From: Fibrobacter sp. UBA1765 | GTDB taxonomy: Bacteria; Fibrobacterota; Fibrobacteria; Fibrobacterales; Fibrobacteraceae | NCBI GenBank assembly: GCA_002314675.1 | Contig: DCGZ01000018.1 | Location: 1 to 25,622, forward strand | Direction: 5' to 3' | DNA length: 25,622 nucleotides | Position numbers and translations under genes: made by a program | Notes under the pieces: generated by a model | The model's input: the letters and a program-made list of their open reading frames with translations, nothing else | Database searches by the model: none | What the model was told of the DNA's origin: nothing | Part shown: positions 17,092 through 24,670 of the stretch, one piece after another | How positions within the stretch are numbered: the stretch's first letter is position 1 | Layout: every line of letters starts with the position of its first letter

Positions 17092-18291
17092 TTATGCAAT
17101 GCTTACGGAAATTAAAGAATTGAGATCTTCTAAAATTTTATTCATGGTCCCTTTGTCGGGAAACTTTAAAAAGACGATCCCTAAAGCCTTTGCTGCATTA
17201 TCAAAAAACTCAACAGCATCGCCTTCCTTCTTGTACAAAGCCTTTCTGACGATGTACTGGTCAATTTCAGGGGCGAATGTGATGCCCTTGTATGTTCCAT
17301 TGATGGTGCTGTGCAGGTTGTGTGTTGCGTAGTAGGGGGTTCCCTCTGGAATGGGCGGCAGGTTTGTGTCGCCTAGGGCTCCTCGGATAGTCATTTCAAC
17401 GACATCAATGTTGAATATGAGGCCCAGGAGATCGGGGATCATATTGCCACCGTTGCGGGGACCAACATCGATGGGCCAAACTCTGCCCGCAGCATCCACA
17501 ACAAGTTCCACATTCATGGCTCCGTTCTGAATGTGAAGCTTGCTTACGAGATCCTGTAATGTTTGATGGACGGCTTCTTCTTGATTTGAAGACAATTCCA
17601 ATGGAAAACTTTTGCCAACGGGAACCAGGGGGTTGGCCTTGGGGTCTCTATGGCAGTTCAGTAGCCCCCAAAGTACAACCTTGCCGTCGCAAACGTGGAT
17701 GTCTCCACCAATAAGATAAGGATGATCCTTGACGATGAATTCTTCAACGACAATGCGCTTGCAACGGGTGAAAGAAAAGGCGAATTCTACCGCCTCTAAG
17801 ACGTTGGTTGCGTCATGCAACACCGTGACGCCTTTACTCCCGGAAGAGTCCACGGGCTTGATGATAATGGGAAGTCTAAATACTCCTCCAGTAATGTCTG
17901 CAACAGCATTTTCTAATTCAGAATATCCCCTAGCAGTGGGTGTGTTGAACCCATTTTCAGAAAGGAACTTGCGGAATTTGTCCTTGTTGCAAAGGATTTC
18001 AACAGACTGGTATGGATTGCCTGGGAGCTCTAACTTTTCTGCGACGTAGGCTGCTGTCGGTGCTGCAGGATCAGAAGCGTATGCGACAATCGCGTCAATT
18101 TTTTCATCGTGCGCGATGCGAAGAATCAGTTCTTTATCCGTTGTACTCGCTTGGTAAAACTTATCTGCGGCGAACTGACCTGGGTTGTCGGGTAAGTAAT
18201 CGCACAGCACTGTATACAGCCCCAGCCTTTTGGCTGTTTCTATAGCCACAACTTGTTGGGCGGAGCCGCCAAGAAGTAATATTTTTTTCAT
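17092..18291 (-). CDS. ATP-grasp ligase-like protein, second in the cassette
   Basis: ATP-grasp protein of 399 aa with a PurK/PurT-like layout. MKKILLLGGSAQQVVAIETA is the N-terminal Rossmann-like start. LPIIIKPVDSSGSKGVTV (140-157) has K145 and the flexible loop, VVEEFI (181-186) the adenine-side strand, and VWPIDVGPRNGGNMI (271-285) the metal-binding strand with D275 and R279. It resembles the other cassette ATP-grasp protein in its opening and loop, so they may be distant paralogues with different substrates. It follows the sugar aminotransferase gene by 24 nt and precedes the adenylating enzyme by 21 nt. The likely reaction is ATP-dependent joining of an amino acid or other carboxylate to an amine, perhaps the amino group made by the upstream aminotransferase. 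It has higher GC than the three genes downstream. Confidence 0.86.
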   Translation of the reverse strand: MKKILLLGGSAQQVVAIETAKRLGLYTVLCDYLPDNPGQFAADKFYQASTTDKELILRIAHDEKIDAIVAYASDPAAPTAAYVAEKLELPGNPYQSVEILCNKDKFRKFLSENGFNTPTARGYSELENAVADITGGVFRLPIIIKPVDSSGSKGVTVLHDATNVLEAVEFAFSFTRCKRIVVEEFIVKDHPYLIGGDIHVCDGKVVLWGLLNCHRDPKANPLVPVGKSFPLELSSNQEEAVHQTLQDLVSKLHIQNGAMNVELVVDAAGRVWPIDVGPRNGGNMIPDLLGLIFNIDVVEMTIRGALGDTNLPPIPEGTPYYATHNLHSTINGTYKGITFAPEIDQYIVRKALYKKEGDAVEFFDNAAKALGIVFLKFPDKGTMNKILEDLNSLISVSIA

Positions 18292-18315
18292 GGTCTGTTA
18301 GTTTGCGAAGCCAAT

Positions 18316-19422
18316 TTACTTTCTGACGACGTCAATAACCCTGTCAATTCCTTCGATATCCAAACCAGCAAACATCGGTAGGCAAAGAACCTGGTCAGCC
18401 AGTTTGTGTGCGATGGGGAGGTTGGCTGGATTTGCAGAATCTAGGCCCTTGTATGCGGAGAATGTACTGATAAGAGGATAGAAGTATCGACGACCGAAAA
18501 TGTTGTGCTCCTGCAATTTTGCATAAAGTTCGTCGCGGCTTATTCCGTACTCATCGCTAATGAAAATCGGGAAATAGGCGTAGTTGTGACGAACTCCTTC
18601 AATGTCCTTTAGGAAACGAATGCCAGGAACATCCTTAAGAGCTTCGCGATATCTTTCTGCAGTGTGCTTTCGGCTTGCAATAGCGGAGTCAACCTGCTTA
18701 AGGTTTAGAAGGCCATAGGCGGAGCGAAATTCGTCCATCTTGCTGTTGATGCCCGGAGCTACAACAGTGGTTTCACCATTAAAACCGAAGTTCTTGAGGA
18801 AGTCGATTCGTTTTTTCGTAGCTTCGTCATGGCAAACCAGGGCTCCACCTTCAATGGTGTTATATACTTTTGTTGCATGGAAACTGAGGGTGCTCATATC
18901 TCCTGCCTTTAGTACGGATTCGCCATTTACAGAGACGCCAAATGCGTGGGCTGCATCGTAAATAATCTTGAGACCATAGATGTCTGCGATTTCCTTGATA
19001 CGCTTCATGTTGCAGGGTGTTCCGTAAACATGAACAGGCATGATTGCTGTCGTGTGGGGGGTTATCGCTGCTTCAATCTTTTCCGGGTCAATGTTGCCGG
19101 TTTCTTCATCTACGTCAACGAACACCGGCTTGAGACCGTTCCACCAGATGGAATGCGTTGTCGCTACAAAGCTATATGGGGTGGTGATTACTTCTCCGGT
19201 GATTTTCATAGCCTGGAGAGCTGTAATCAGGGGTAGGGTACCGTTTGTGAAAAGGCTGATGTACTTGACACCCAAATACTCGGCTAAGGCTTTTTCTAGA
19301 GCCTTGTGATAAAATCCGTTGTTGGTTAACCACTTGCGGTCCCAAATATCCTTGAGCATGGGGATGAACTCGTCAAGGCTAGGAAGAAGGGGTGATGTAA
19401 CGTTGATTTGATCGTTTTCCAT
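18316..19422 (-). CDS. DegT/DnrJ/EryC1/StrS sugar aminotransferase, VioA-like
   Basis: PLP aminotransferase of 368 aa that would convert a nucleotide-linked keto sugar to an amino sugar. WDRKWLTNNGFYH (27-39), SLFTNGTLPL (56-65), TTPYSFVATTHSI (80-92), IIYDAAHAFG (153-162, D156) and LSFHATKVYNTIEGGALV (179-196, K185 as Schiff-base lysine) are diagnostic. The opening LTNNG and the TGEVITTPYSFVATTHS stretch recall VioA, which makes dTDP-4-amino-4,6-dideoxyglucose, but I cannot verify that specificity here and no rmlA/rmlB genes are in view. It is the first gene of the six-gene cassette, 58 nt after the flippase gene. Its amino group is a natural acceptor for the ligases encoded downstream. Confidence 0.9.
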   Translation of the reverse strand: MENDQINVTSPLLPSLDEFIPMLKDIWDRKWLTNNGFYHKALEKALAEYLGVKYISLFTNGTLPLITALQAMKITGEVITTPYSFVATTHSIWWNGLKPVFVDVDEETGNIDPEKIEAAITPHTTAIMPVHVYGTPCNMKRIKEIADIYGLKIIYDAAHAFGVSVNGESVLKAGDMSTLSFHATKVYNTIEGGALVCHDEATKKRIDFLKNFGFNGETTVVAPGINSKMDEFRSAYGLLNLKQVDSAIASRKHTAERYREALKDVPGIRFLKDIEGVRHNYAYFPIFISDEYGISRDELYAKLQEHNIFGRRYFYPLISTFSAYKGLDSANPANLPIAHKLADQVLCLPMFAGLDIEGIDRVIDVVRK

Positions 19423-19480
19423 AATAGCAATATATAGAAATATTGCCTTACGGGGAAAAATGGCCTTTGTAAATGTTGCC
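19423..19480 (-). promoter_or_regulatory. Spacer before the six-gene cassette with an inverted repeat
   Basis: This 58-nt gap separates the flippase gene from the first cassette gene. It contains a perfect 7-nt inverted repeat (GCAATAT 19427-19433, ATATTGC 19440-19446) 5 nt before the aminotransferase ATG in the minus direction. The hairpin could influence translation initiation. A TATATA box-like sequence overlaps it, but no convincing -35 sequence is visible, so the cassette may simply be read from upstream. Confidence 0.3.
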
Positions 19481-20932
19481 TTATTTTGCCTTTTTTTTCT
19501 TGAAGTCCTTGATTGTTTGAATTAAATAATCAAGTCTCTCAAATCGTAAGATTTTTGCTAGGCCGATGTATATGATTACACCGCAGATAACCTGAAGGGG
19601 CATGGTTGCATATAGGGGTAAATCTGTTTCTCCCATAAACCATACTATGGTGCCCATAACGATTGCAATCAGGAATGAGGGGAGAATATCCTTGATTTGT
19701 TCAAGGTAGCTGTATCCCATCAATTTCTTGTTTGGGCTTGCATTGACAAAGGAACTGATGACGGCACTTGACATTGCTCCGTAGGCGATGCCGATGGGAG
19801 ATTTAAAGTAAAAATAACTACCTAGCAAAATGCTAATACCGTATATTTTTTTTATGATTTCAAGTTTCAAGAAAATATCGCTTCTGCCCATGGCCTTGAT
19901 TGCAGAAAGATTGGATGTGTGGATTGGGTAGAATAGATACATAAAGCAATAGGCCTGGACGAAGGGCACGCAAGGCAACCATTTTTCACCGAGAACAACC
20001 AACACTACGGGCTTTGCCATGGCGGCAAGCCCTGCCATCATGGGTGTAATAACGAATGTGCTGGTGATGATGGCTCTACGCATCATCTTTTTTAGCTGGA
20101 CCTTGTCATCTTGAAAAGATGCCAAGGATGGCAATAGGACAGAACCTATGGATGTGTTTATGTTGTTTACTATCAAGAACGGAAAGTTGTCTCCGCGGTT
20201 GTAGTAGGCTAGGTCGGCGGGAGAGAAAAATTTGCCGATAAGCAGTCCACGGAAATTAGTGTATACAACGTCAATCAAGGAGGATACCAGTAATTTCCAT
20301 CCGTAACCGAATAGGTTTTTAAAACGCGTGAATGAAAATTTGAAGGAAGGTCTCCAAGGAACGGTGAACCACATAATCGCCACAGCAAGGAAGGCGTTGC
20401 AAAATTGCTGTGCCACAAGTGCCCAAACTCCGAAATTGCATAAGGCCAGCGCTAATCCTACGATTCCCGAGGGGGCAATCGCGCCGATGCTGCGGAAGAA
20501 TAGTTTCTTGAACATCATGTTTCGAGAAATGTAGGCGTTCTGGATAGAGTTGAAAACGTCAATGAAAAGTGTAAGTGCAAGAACTCTTACAACGGTCACT
20601 AATGCGGGTTGTCCGTAAAAGTTTGCGATGAACGGTGCTGTAAAGAAAAGAATTGCGTAAACAAGAGTTGCGATTCCTAGGCTTGCCCAAAATACAGAAG
20701 AAAAATCTAGATCGTCGGCATCCTTTTTTTGGATGAGGGCCGTGTTAAGTCCGCTTTGCACGAAGACCGATGCCACATTGATGAAAATGGCGATGAGGGC
20801 GACAAGGCCGAAATCTTCAGGAATTAGGATTCTTGCCAAAGCAATAGTGACGCAGAACTGGATAAGCTGGGTTCCAGAACGCTCAAAGAATTTCCAGAAC
20901 AGGGAGGCTATGATGGTATTCTTACTGTGCAT
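19481..20932 (-). CDS. wzx: Wzx-type polysaccharide flippase
   Basis: Polytopic membrane protein of 483 aa with about twelve to fourteen hydrophobic segments, of the MOP superfamily branch that flips undecaprenyl-linked repeat units (RfbX/WzxC-like). The N-terminus FERSGTQLIQFCVTIALARI and ILIPEDFGLVALIAIF (35-50) carry the family signature of an Arg/Pro-rich loop between the first membrane helices. SGLNTALIQKKDADDLDFSS and the central YYNRGDNFPFLIVNNINTS region are also typical. The tail is basic (Lys-rich). It lies downstream of a 288-nt gene-free stretch and upstream of the aminotransferase cassette. Wzx specificity follows the repeat unit, so its closeness to the cassette hints that the decorated sugar is in that unit. 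Confidence 0.9.
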   Translation of the reverse strand: MHSKNTIIASLFWKFFERSGTQLIQFCVTIALARILIPEDFGLVALIAIFINVASVFVQSGLNTALIQKKDADDLDFSSVFWASLGIATLVYAILFFTAPFIANFYGQPALVTVVRVLALTLFIDVFNSIQNAYISRNMMFKKLFFRSIGAIAPSGIVGLALALCNFGVWALVAQQFCNAFLAVAIMWFTVPWRPSFKFSFTRFKNLFGYGWKLLVSSLIDVVYTNFRGLLIGKFFSPADLAYYNRGDNFPFLIVNNINTSIGSVLLPSLASFQDDKVQLKKMMRRAIITSTFVITPMMAGLAAMAKPVVLVVLGEKWLPCVPFVQAYCFMYLFYPIHTSNLSAIKAMGRSDIFLKLEIIKKIYGISILLGSYFYFKSPIGIAYGAMSSAVISSFVNASPNKKLMGYSYLEQIKDILPSFLIAIVMGTIVWFMGETDLPLYATMPLQVICGVIIYIGLAKILRFERLDYLIQTIKDFKKKKAK

Positions 20933-21220
20933 AGTAGGTTTTGTCTTACTTGATTATTGTTGCTTCTGTAAATTTCCTGGAAATGGCGGCTTGATAAACG
21001 TCAATGACTTCAAGACAAGTTAGAAAAAAAAGACAGGTCATTTTTTTTTTTAGCTGATGCCAAATAAAAAACAGGTCAATTTGTGTCTTTTAAGAACGAA
21101 AAAACGGAATTGTTGGGGATTGTAATTCCAATGAAAATTACAACAACATAAAACAAACATCATCTTTTTCTTCATACGAACATCCGATGAATGTTAAAAT
21201 TAAGATGAGAAAAATGGAAT
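20933..21220. other. Gene-free region with short repeats and hairpins
   Basis: This 288-nt AT-rich stretch lies between the CotH gene and the flippase gene (both minus). No credible gene is seen. It holds two direct copies of ACAGGTCA (21033-21040, 21071-21078), an A8/T11 hairpin-like element (21024-21051), an 8-nt inverted repeat TTGTAATT/AATTACAA (21120-21127, 21136-21143) and imperfect hairpins at 21155-21210. It probably separates two transcription units: a terminator for wzc-cotH and a promoter for the flippase cassette. The minus strand offers TTGACG near 21003-20998 and TTGACC near 21080-21075 as -35 candidates, without convincing -10 boxes. Confidence 0.5.
21024..21051 (-). terminator. 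A-tract/T-tract hairpin, possible terminator after cotH
   Basis: A run of eight A (21024-21031) and a run of eleven T (21041-21051) flank GACAGGTC, whose GAC and GTC can also pair. On the minus strand the structure is followed by the complementary run of eight T, so transcription from the CotH gene might end here. The stem is almost wholly A-T and the T run is part of the stem, so confidence is low. Confidence 0.3.
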
Positions 21221-22462
21221 CTATTTTAATAAATGATTGTCAATCCAATCAATACGCTGAATTATCCAGCTGTTTAGGGAATCGATAGCCTCGTCGTAAG
21301 AATGGTATGCTTCTTTGTAGGTCCAGTTTTCGGTGTTCTCTAGTACGGGCCAGCGTTTAAATTCGTTTTTTGTAGCAGATTTTAGACTTTGACTGTATTT
21401 GCTTATTGAATCGGGTAATGTCCCGAAAAAGTCTCGGTGCTCATTCCAGTATTGCTTTGCTTGTTGATTTAATGTGGCGTTTTCGAATAGCTGTTTGTTC
21501 CAGTCGGATGTTCGTGTGTACCAGCCAAATGGATGCTGCAAGGTGTCCTCATCCCAATTTCCGTAGGCTACGTCAAAATCCCAAACGGGACCAAGTTTGA
21601 AAGGCTTGTAACGCTCCCAGGTGATGTAGATGCTTCTGCGAAAAGCTCCGTCAAAATTTTTGGAAAGTTCTTGAATCCAATAATAGCGAAGGTAATCCCG
21701 GATATCTAGCCAGTCCTCTAGCGCTTCATCTTCTTGAAATTTGCCATGGTATAGATTATACTCCCAGCCAATCAAACGATTTCTAACAACGTTGAGTGAT
21801 GAATCCGTAGGCTCTTTAGGGTAAATGACATTAAAGTTTGTCCCCCGCTTTGTAATGATGTGTGTTTCTCCAGAACGTTGCGTTGAACCGAGTTCCAATA
21901 GATAATTGAACTCTCCGTCGGGTAGGTCCACGCGATTTTTAGAAACCTTCACGGTTTCTGTTAGCAGAAATACACCCATGTATTGTCTATTAAGATATAG
22001 CTCTACAAATTTACATCTAGGGCTGTATTCATCACCGAGCCAGTCTGCTAATTTGTACGTAAAAAAGTTTTTGAGCAAGGTTTTGTCTGCTGAGTTGGCG
22101 ATTAACGCCCATTCTTTGTCTTTGGGCATTCCCAAAAGGGACTGCTTTTTTTCGAATTTTAGTTTGATGCTCCACTTGGGCATCCCTGTGAAACTAGAAT
22201 TACCTCTACCCTTGACAGTGAGGTTTAGAACATCAGTTTCTGGACCGCGTTCTCCATAAATTTGAAGACGAGCCGGGATTTTTGTTTCTCGGTCTCGAAT
22301 TTGTTGGAAGTTCTCGGTTTCAATTATTAGGCGAGGTACGTTGGCGTAGGGGTACTCCGAGTCGTCTAGGACCAGATGATCCTCAGGACCTCCTGAATAG
22401 TCCCATACACAGGATGTCAGGACGACTGCAAGAAAGAGCCATATCGCGTTGAGCTCGCGCAT
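21221..22462 (-). CDS. CotH-kinase-family lipoprotein
   Basis: Protein of 413 aa with a short hydrophobic signal ending in the lipobox LTSC (15-18), so C18 should be lipidated after export. The rest matches the CotH kinase family, atypical secreted kinases first known from spore coats. GRGNSSF (85-91) with KWSIK (96-100) corresponds to the nucleotide-binding start, YMGVFLLTETV (161-171) to the middle strand, and GPVWDFDVAYGN (291-302; D295 and D297) to the catalytic/metal-binding part. Substrate unknown; CotH kinases of known function phosphorylate secreted proteins. The gene lies 11 nt after wzc with no strong ribosome site, so translation is likely coupled. Its company suggests it acts on a surface protein tied to the polymer, or on the polymer itself; both are inference. 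Confidence 0.85.
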   Translation of the reverse strand: MRELNAIWLFLAVVLTSCVWDYSGGPEDHLVLDDSEYPYANVPRLIIETENFQQIRDRETKIPARLQIYGERGPETDVLNLTVKGRGNSSFTGMPKWSIKLKFEKKQSLLGMPKDKEWALIANSADKTLLKNFFTYKLADWLGDEYSPRCKFVELYLNRQYMGVFLLTETVKVSKNRVDLPDGEFNYLLELGSTQRSGETHIITKRGTNFNVIYPKEPTDSSLNVVRNRLIGWEYNLYHGKFQEDEALEDWLDIRDYLRYYWIQELSKNFDGAFRRSIYITWERYKPFKLGPVWDFDVAYGNWDEDTLQHPFGWYTRTSDWNKQLFENATLNQQAKQYWNEHRDFFGTLPDSISKYSQSLKSATKNEFKRWPVLENTENWTYKEAYHSYDEAIDSLNSWIIQRIDWIDNHLLK

Positions 22463-22473
22463 GAGTAGGCTTG

Positions 22474-24582
22474 TTATTTGTACTTACCGTACTTGTATCC
22501 GTAACCGTCAGAAATGCTATGTTCGTACTTGTTGATGACGAAACTTGCGTGGGCGCTTGTGTTTACCTTTTGCAGCTGTTTCATTCCATCCTTGATGGCT
22601 TCGATGCTATGACGGTTGTATTCAATTACCATGACCAGCTGAGAAGCGGGACGGCAGGCGAGAGCCGCATCGGTAACGAGCATAATCGGGGGGGTGTCGA
22701 TGATGATTAGGTCATAATCGTTTTTGAATTTTTCAATAAGGCTGGCATAGTGCTTAGACCCGAGCAGTTCAGAAGGATTGCTCGGAGTGTGCCCACATTG
22801 CAATACAAAGAGATTTTCGACTTCTGTGGCAGAAACTGAATCGCTAGCGTTGGCTTCGCCGAGCAATACTTGAGATAAACCATTACCACGCTGGATGCCG
22901 AACTCCTTGTGCAAACGACCTTTTCTAAGGTCGGCATCAATTAGGAGAACCTTCTTGCCAAGTCCGGCAAATAAGGCTGCCAGATTGACGGAAACGAAGC
23001 TCTTGCCTACGCCTGGAATCAAACCGCTAATGCCGATTATCGGTTTGCTTTCGGGGTCCATGCTGAATTCCAGAGAACTGCGAAGTGCACGGAGGGATTC
23101 CACGGCGACGTCGTCTGGTTCGACGAAGGCGAGTGGTCTGGTCCCCTTGGTTCCTTCGGGATTTCCTTTCGGAATTTTTGCATATACGCTAAAGCCGGTT
23201 TCTCTTTCTATGAAGTTTGCGTCCTTGACTCCGCTGCTAAGTTTTGTCTTGAGCGATACAATTGCGGCGCCAAAAATAAGACCAAGGAAAAGGGCTATGC
23301 ACAGGATGATCTTTTTCTTTGGTTTGATAGGTACGGAGACTTCTTCGGCAAAATCAATAATACGTACGGAACCAACTTCGCCTGCGGATACAAGCTTTAA
23401 TTGTTGGATGTTGTTCAGCATGGAAGTGTACATGATTTTGCTCATGTCGACTTCGTTGGTCAGTTTGAGAACTTCTTGTTGAGTGTTGGGAAGTTTTTTT
23501 GCATCACTAGAATTGAGAGCCAGTTCTCTTTTCAAAGCACTTTCTTGGTCTTCCAGAGTCTTTACCGTGGGGTGCTCTGGCTGGAAAAGTCGAACAGCTT
23601 CCTTCTTCTTTTGCTGAAGTGCGAGAAGATCCTGTTGAAGTTTATTGCGACGTTCAAGAACGATTCGGGTTTCTGCGTTAATGTCCACGGAGCCGACCTG
23701 GTGCCTGTAGGCGTTGAACTTCATTAATGAACTGTCCATTTGAGCCTTGACGTCGGGCAACTGGTTTTCAAGAAATTCTAGTGTTTTTTGTGCTTCTGCG
23801 TTACGCTGCTCAACGTTTTGCTGTAGATAGCTTGTTGCAATCTCATTGAGAATCTTTACACCGCGGTCTGGGTAGATATCTAGGTAGGTGAATTCAAGAA
23901 CCCCGGTCTTTTTTCCTTTTTCAGAAACATTAAAAGCCCCCTTGAAATTATCGATTGCGTCAAGACGGGTCATTTTGCCGAGCTTGAAGGTCTGCCCCTT
24001 TTGGGCTGTTATCTGGTAAACGCTAATAACTGCGGTGTCGCCTGCAAAAGGAATTCGATATGTCTCGCCGATTTTGCCGTTGTCGATGACGACATTCTTG
24101 TTGTGGTCATAAATCTTGAACGTCGCTGAATCAATAGCTTCAGCAATCCATGGACCGCGCTTTTCTTCTTTTGGTAACGCATTCCAAGGAATATCAAACT
24201 GATGCAGTTCCATGCGGCCTTCGTGATGGAGAATTCGATCAAGCTTGTTGAGAGGCTCGGCTACGTACTGAAGGTGCATTTTGTCTACGACTTCGCCAAT
24301 GACCTGTCTGCTGTTGATGAGCTCAATCTCTGTTTCTGCAGGACTAGCGCTGGCGAAGAGGCTTGCAAGCCCCCCCATCATCGACGAGGCTGCTCCACCT
24401 TTGTTCTTTGACTCAATTTGAAGGAGTGCGTCCACCTGGTATACAGGTCTAATCCACATGGCGACTAATACGCCAATAATGCCGGACAGCACGACACACG
24501 GAAGAACAATCTTCCAGTTTCTAATGAGTTCTTTCAAAAGGTCGAAGAGATCTGTTTCTTCTTTTTTTGCGTTCGAAGCCAT
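22474..24582 (-). CDS. wzc: Wzc-like polysaccharide co-polymerase with BY-kinase domain
   Basis: Inner-membrane protein of 702 aa combining a Wzz chain-length domain and a bacterial tyrosine kinase. Membrane helices lie about 25-44 and 424-443; RPVYQVDALLQIES (45-58) is the Wzz-domain start, and long helical stretches with coiled-coil character (about 255-395) form the periplasmic part. The kinase shows Walker A ISGLIPGVGKS (518-528), Walker A' VLLIDADLRKG (545-555) and Walker B LIIIDTPP (625-632). The C-terminal tyrosine cluster has Y686, Y694, Y696, Y698 and Y701 and would be autophosphorylated to regulate assembly. The ATG is preceded by GGTGAG. It is the first gene of the minus-strand unit and is divergent from an outer-membrane protein gene. 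No Wza or Wzb partner is in the window. Confidence 0.94.
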   Translation of the reverse strand: MASNAKKEETDLFDLLKELIRNWKIVLPCVVLSGIIGVLVAMWIRPVYQVDALLQIESKNKGGAASSMMGGLASLFASASPAETEIELINSRQVIGEVVDKMHLQYVAEPLNKLDRILHHEGRMELHQFDIPWNALPKEEKRGPWIAEAIDSATFKIYDHNKNVVIDNGKIGETYRIPFAGDTAVISVYQITAQKGQTFKLGKMTRLDAIDNFKGAFNVSEKGKKTGVLEFTYLDIYPDRGVKILNEIATSYLQQNVEQRNAEAQKTLEFLENQLPDVKAQMDSSLMKFNAYRHQVGSVDINAETRIVLERRNKLQQDLLALQQKKKEAVRLFQPEHPTVKTLEDQESALKRELALNSSDAKKLPNTQQEVLKLTNEVDMSKIMYTSMLNNIQQLKLVSAGEVGSVRIIDFAEEVSVPIKPKKKIILCIALFLGLIFGAAIVSLKTKLSSGVKDANFIERETGFSVYAKIPKGNPEGTKGTRPLAFVEPDDVAVESLRALRSSLEFSMDPESKPIIGISGLIPGVGKSFVSVNLAALFAGLGKKVLLIDADLRKGRLHKEFGIQRGNGLSQVLLGEANASDSVSATEVENLFVLQCGHTPSNPSELLGSKHYASLIEKFKNDYDLIIIDTPPIMLVTDAALACRPASQLVMVIEYNRHSIEAIKDGMKQLQKVNTSAHASFVINKYEHSISDGYGYKYGKYK

Positions 24583-24670
24583 AATTTACTCACCAATTTA
24601 ATTTCCGGCTAAATCTAGTAAATCATCGTGTAACGAATGTCTATGTTTTTTTTAATTTTTCCGTGTTTTC
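24583..24670. promoter_or_regulatory. Divergent promoter region between wzc and the barrel protein gene
   Basis: The 88-nt gap separates two genes transcribed away from each other, so it should hold at least two promoters. It is AT-rich with a run of eight T around 24648-24655. On the minus strand TAGACA and, 17 nt later, TACTAG form a weak -35/-10 pair about 35-40 nt before the wzc ATG. No good plus-strand boxes are visible. The call rests mainly on gene arrangement. Confidence 0.4.

Noticed and set aside
19443..19492. Three copies of TTGCCTT on the plus strand as a possible operator array
   Set aside because: Two of the copies extend into or lie within the 3' coding end of the flippase gene, the spacing is irregular (33 and 10 nt), and the motif is short enough to arise by chance.
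21155..21210. Hairpins just downstream of the CotH gene as a strong terminator
   Set aside because: The arms (CATCTT/AAGATG and TTCAT/ATGAA) are short and imperfect and no T run follows in the right direction.
22895..23482. 195-codon open frame antisense to wzc
   Set aside because: The sense frame encodes the Walker motifs and membrane helix of Wzc here; the antisense frame shows no domain or ribosome site.
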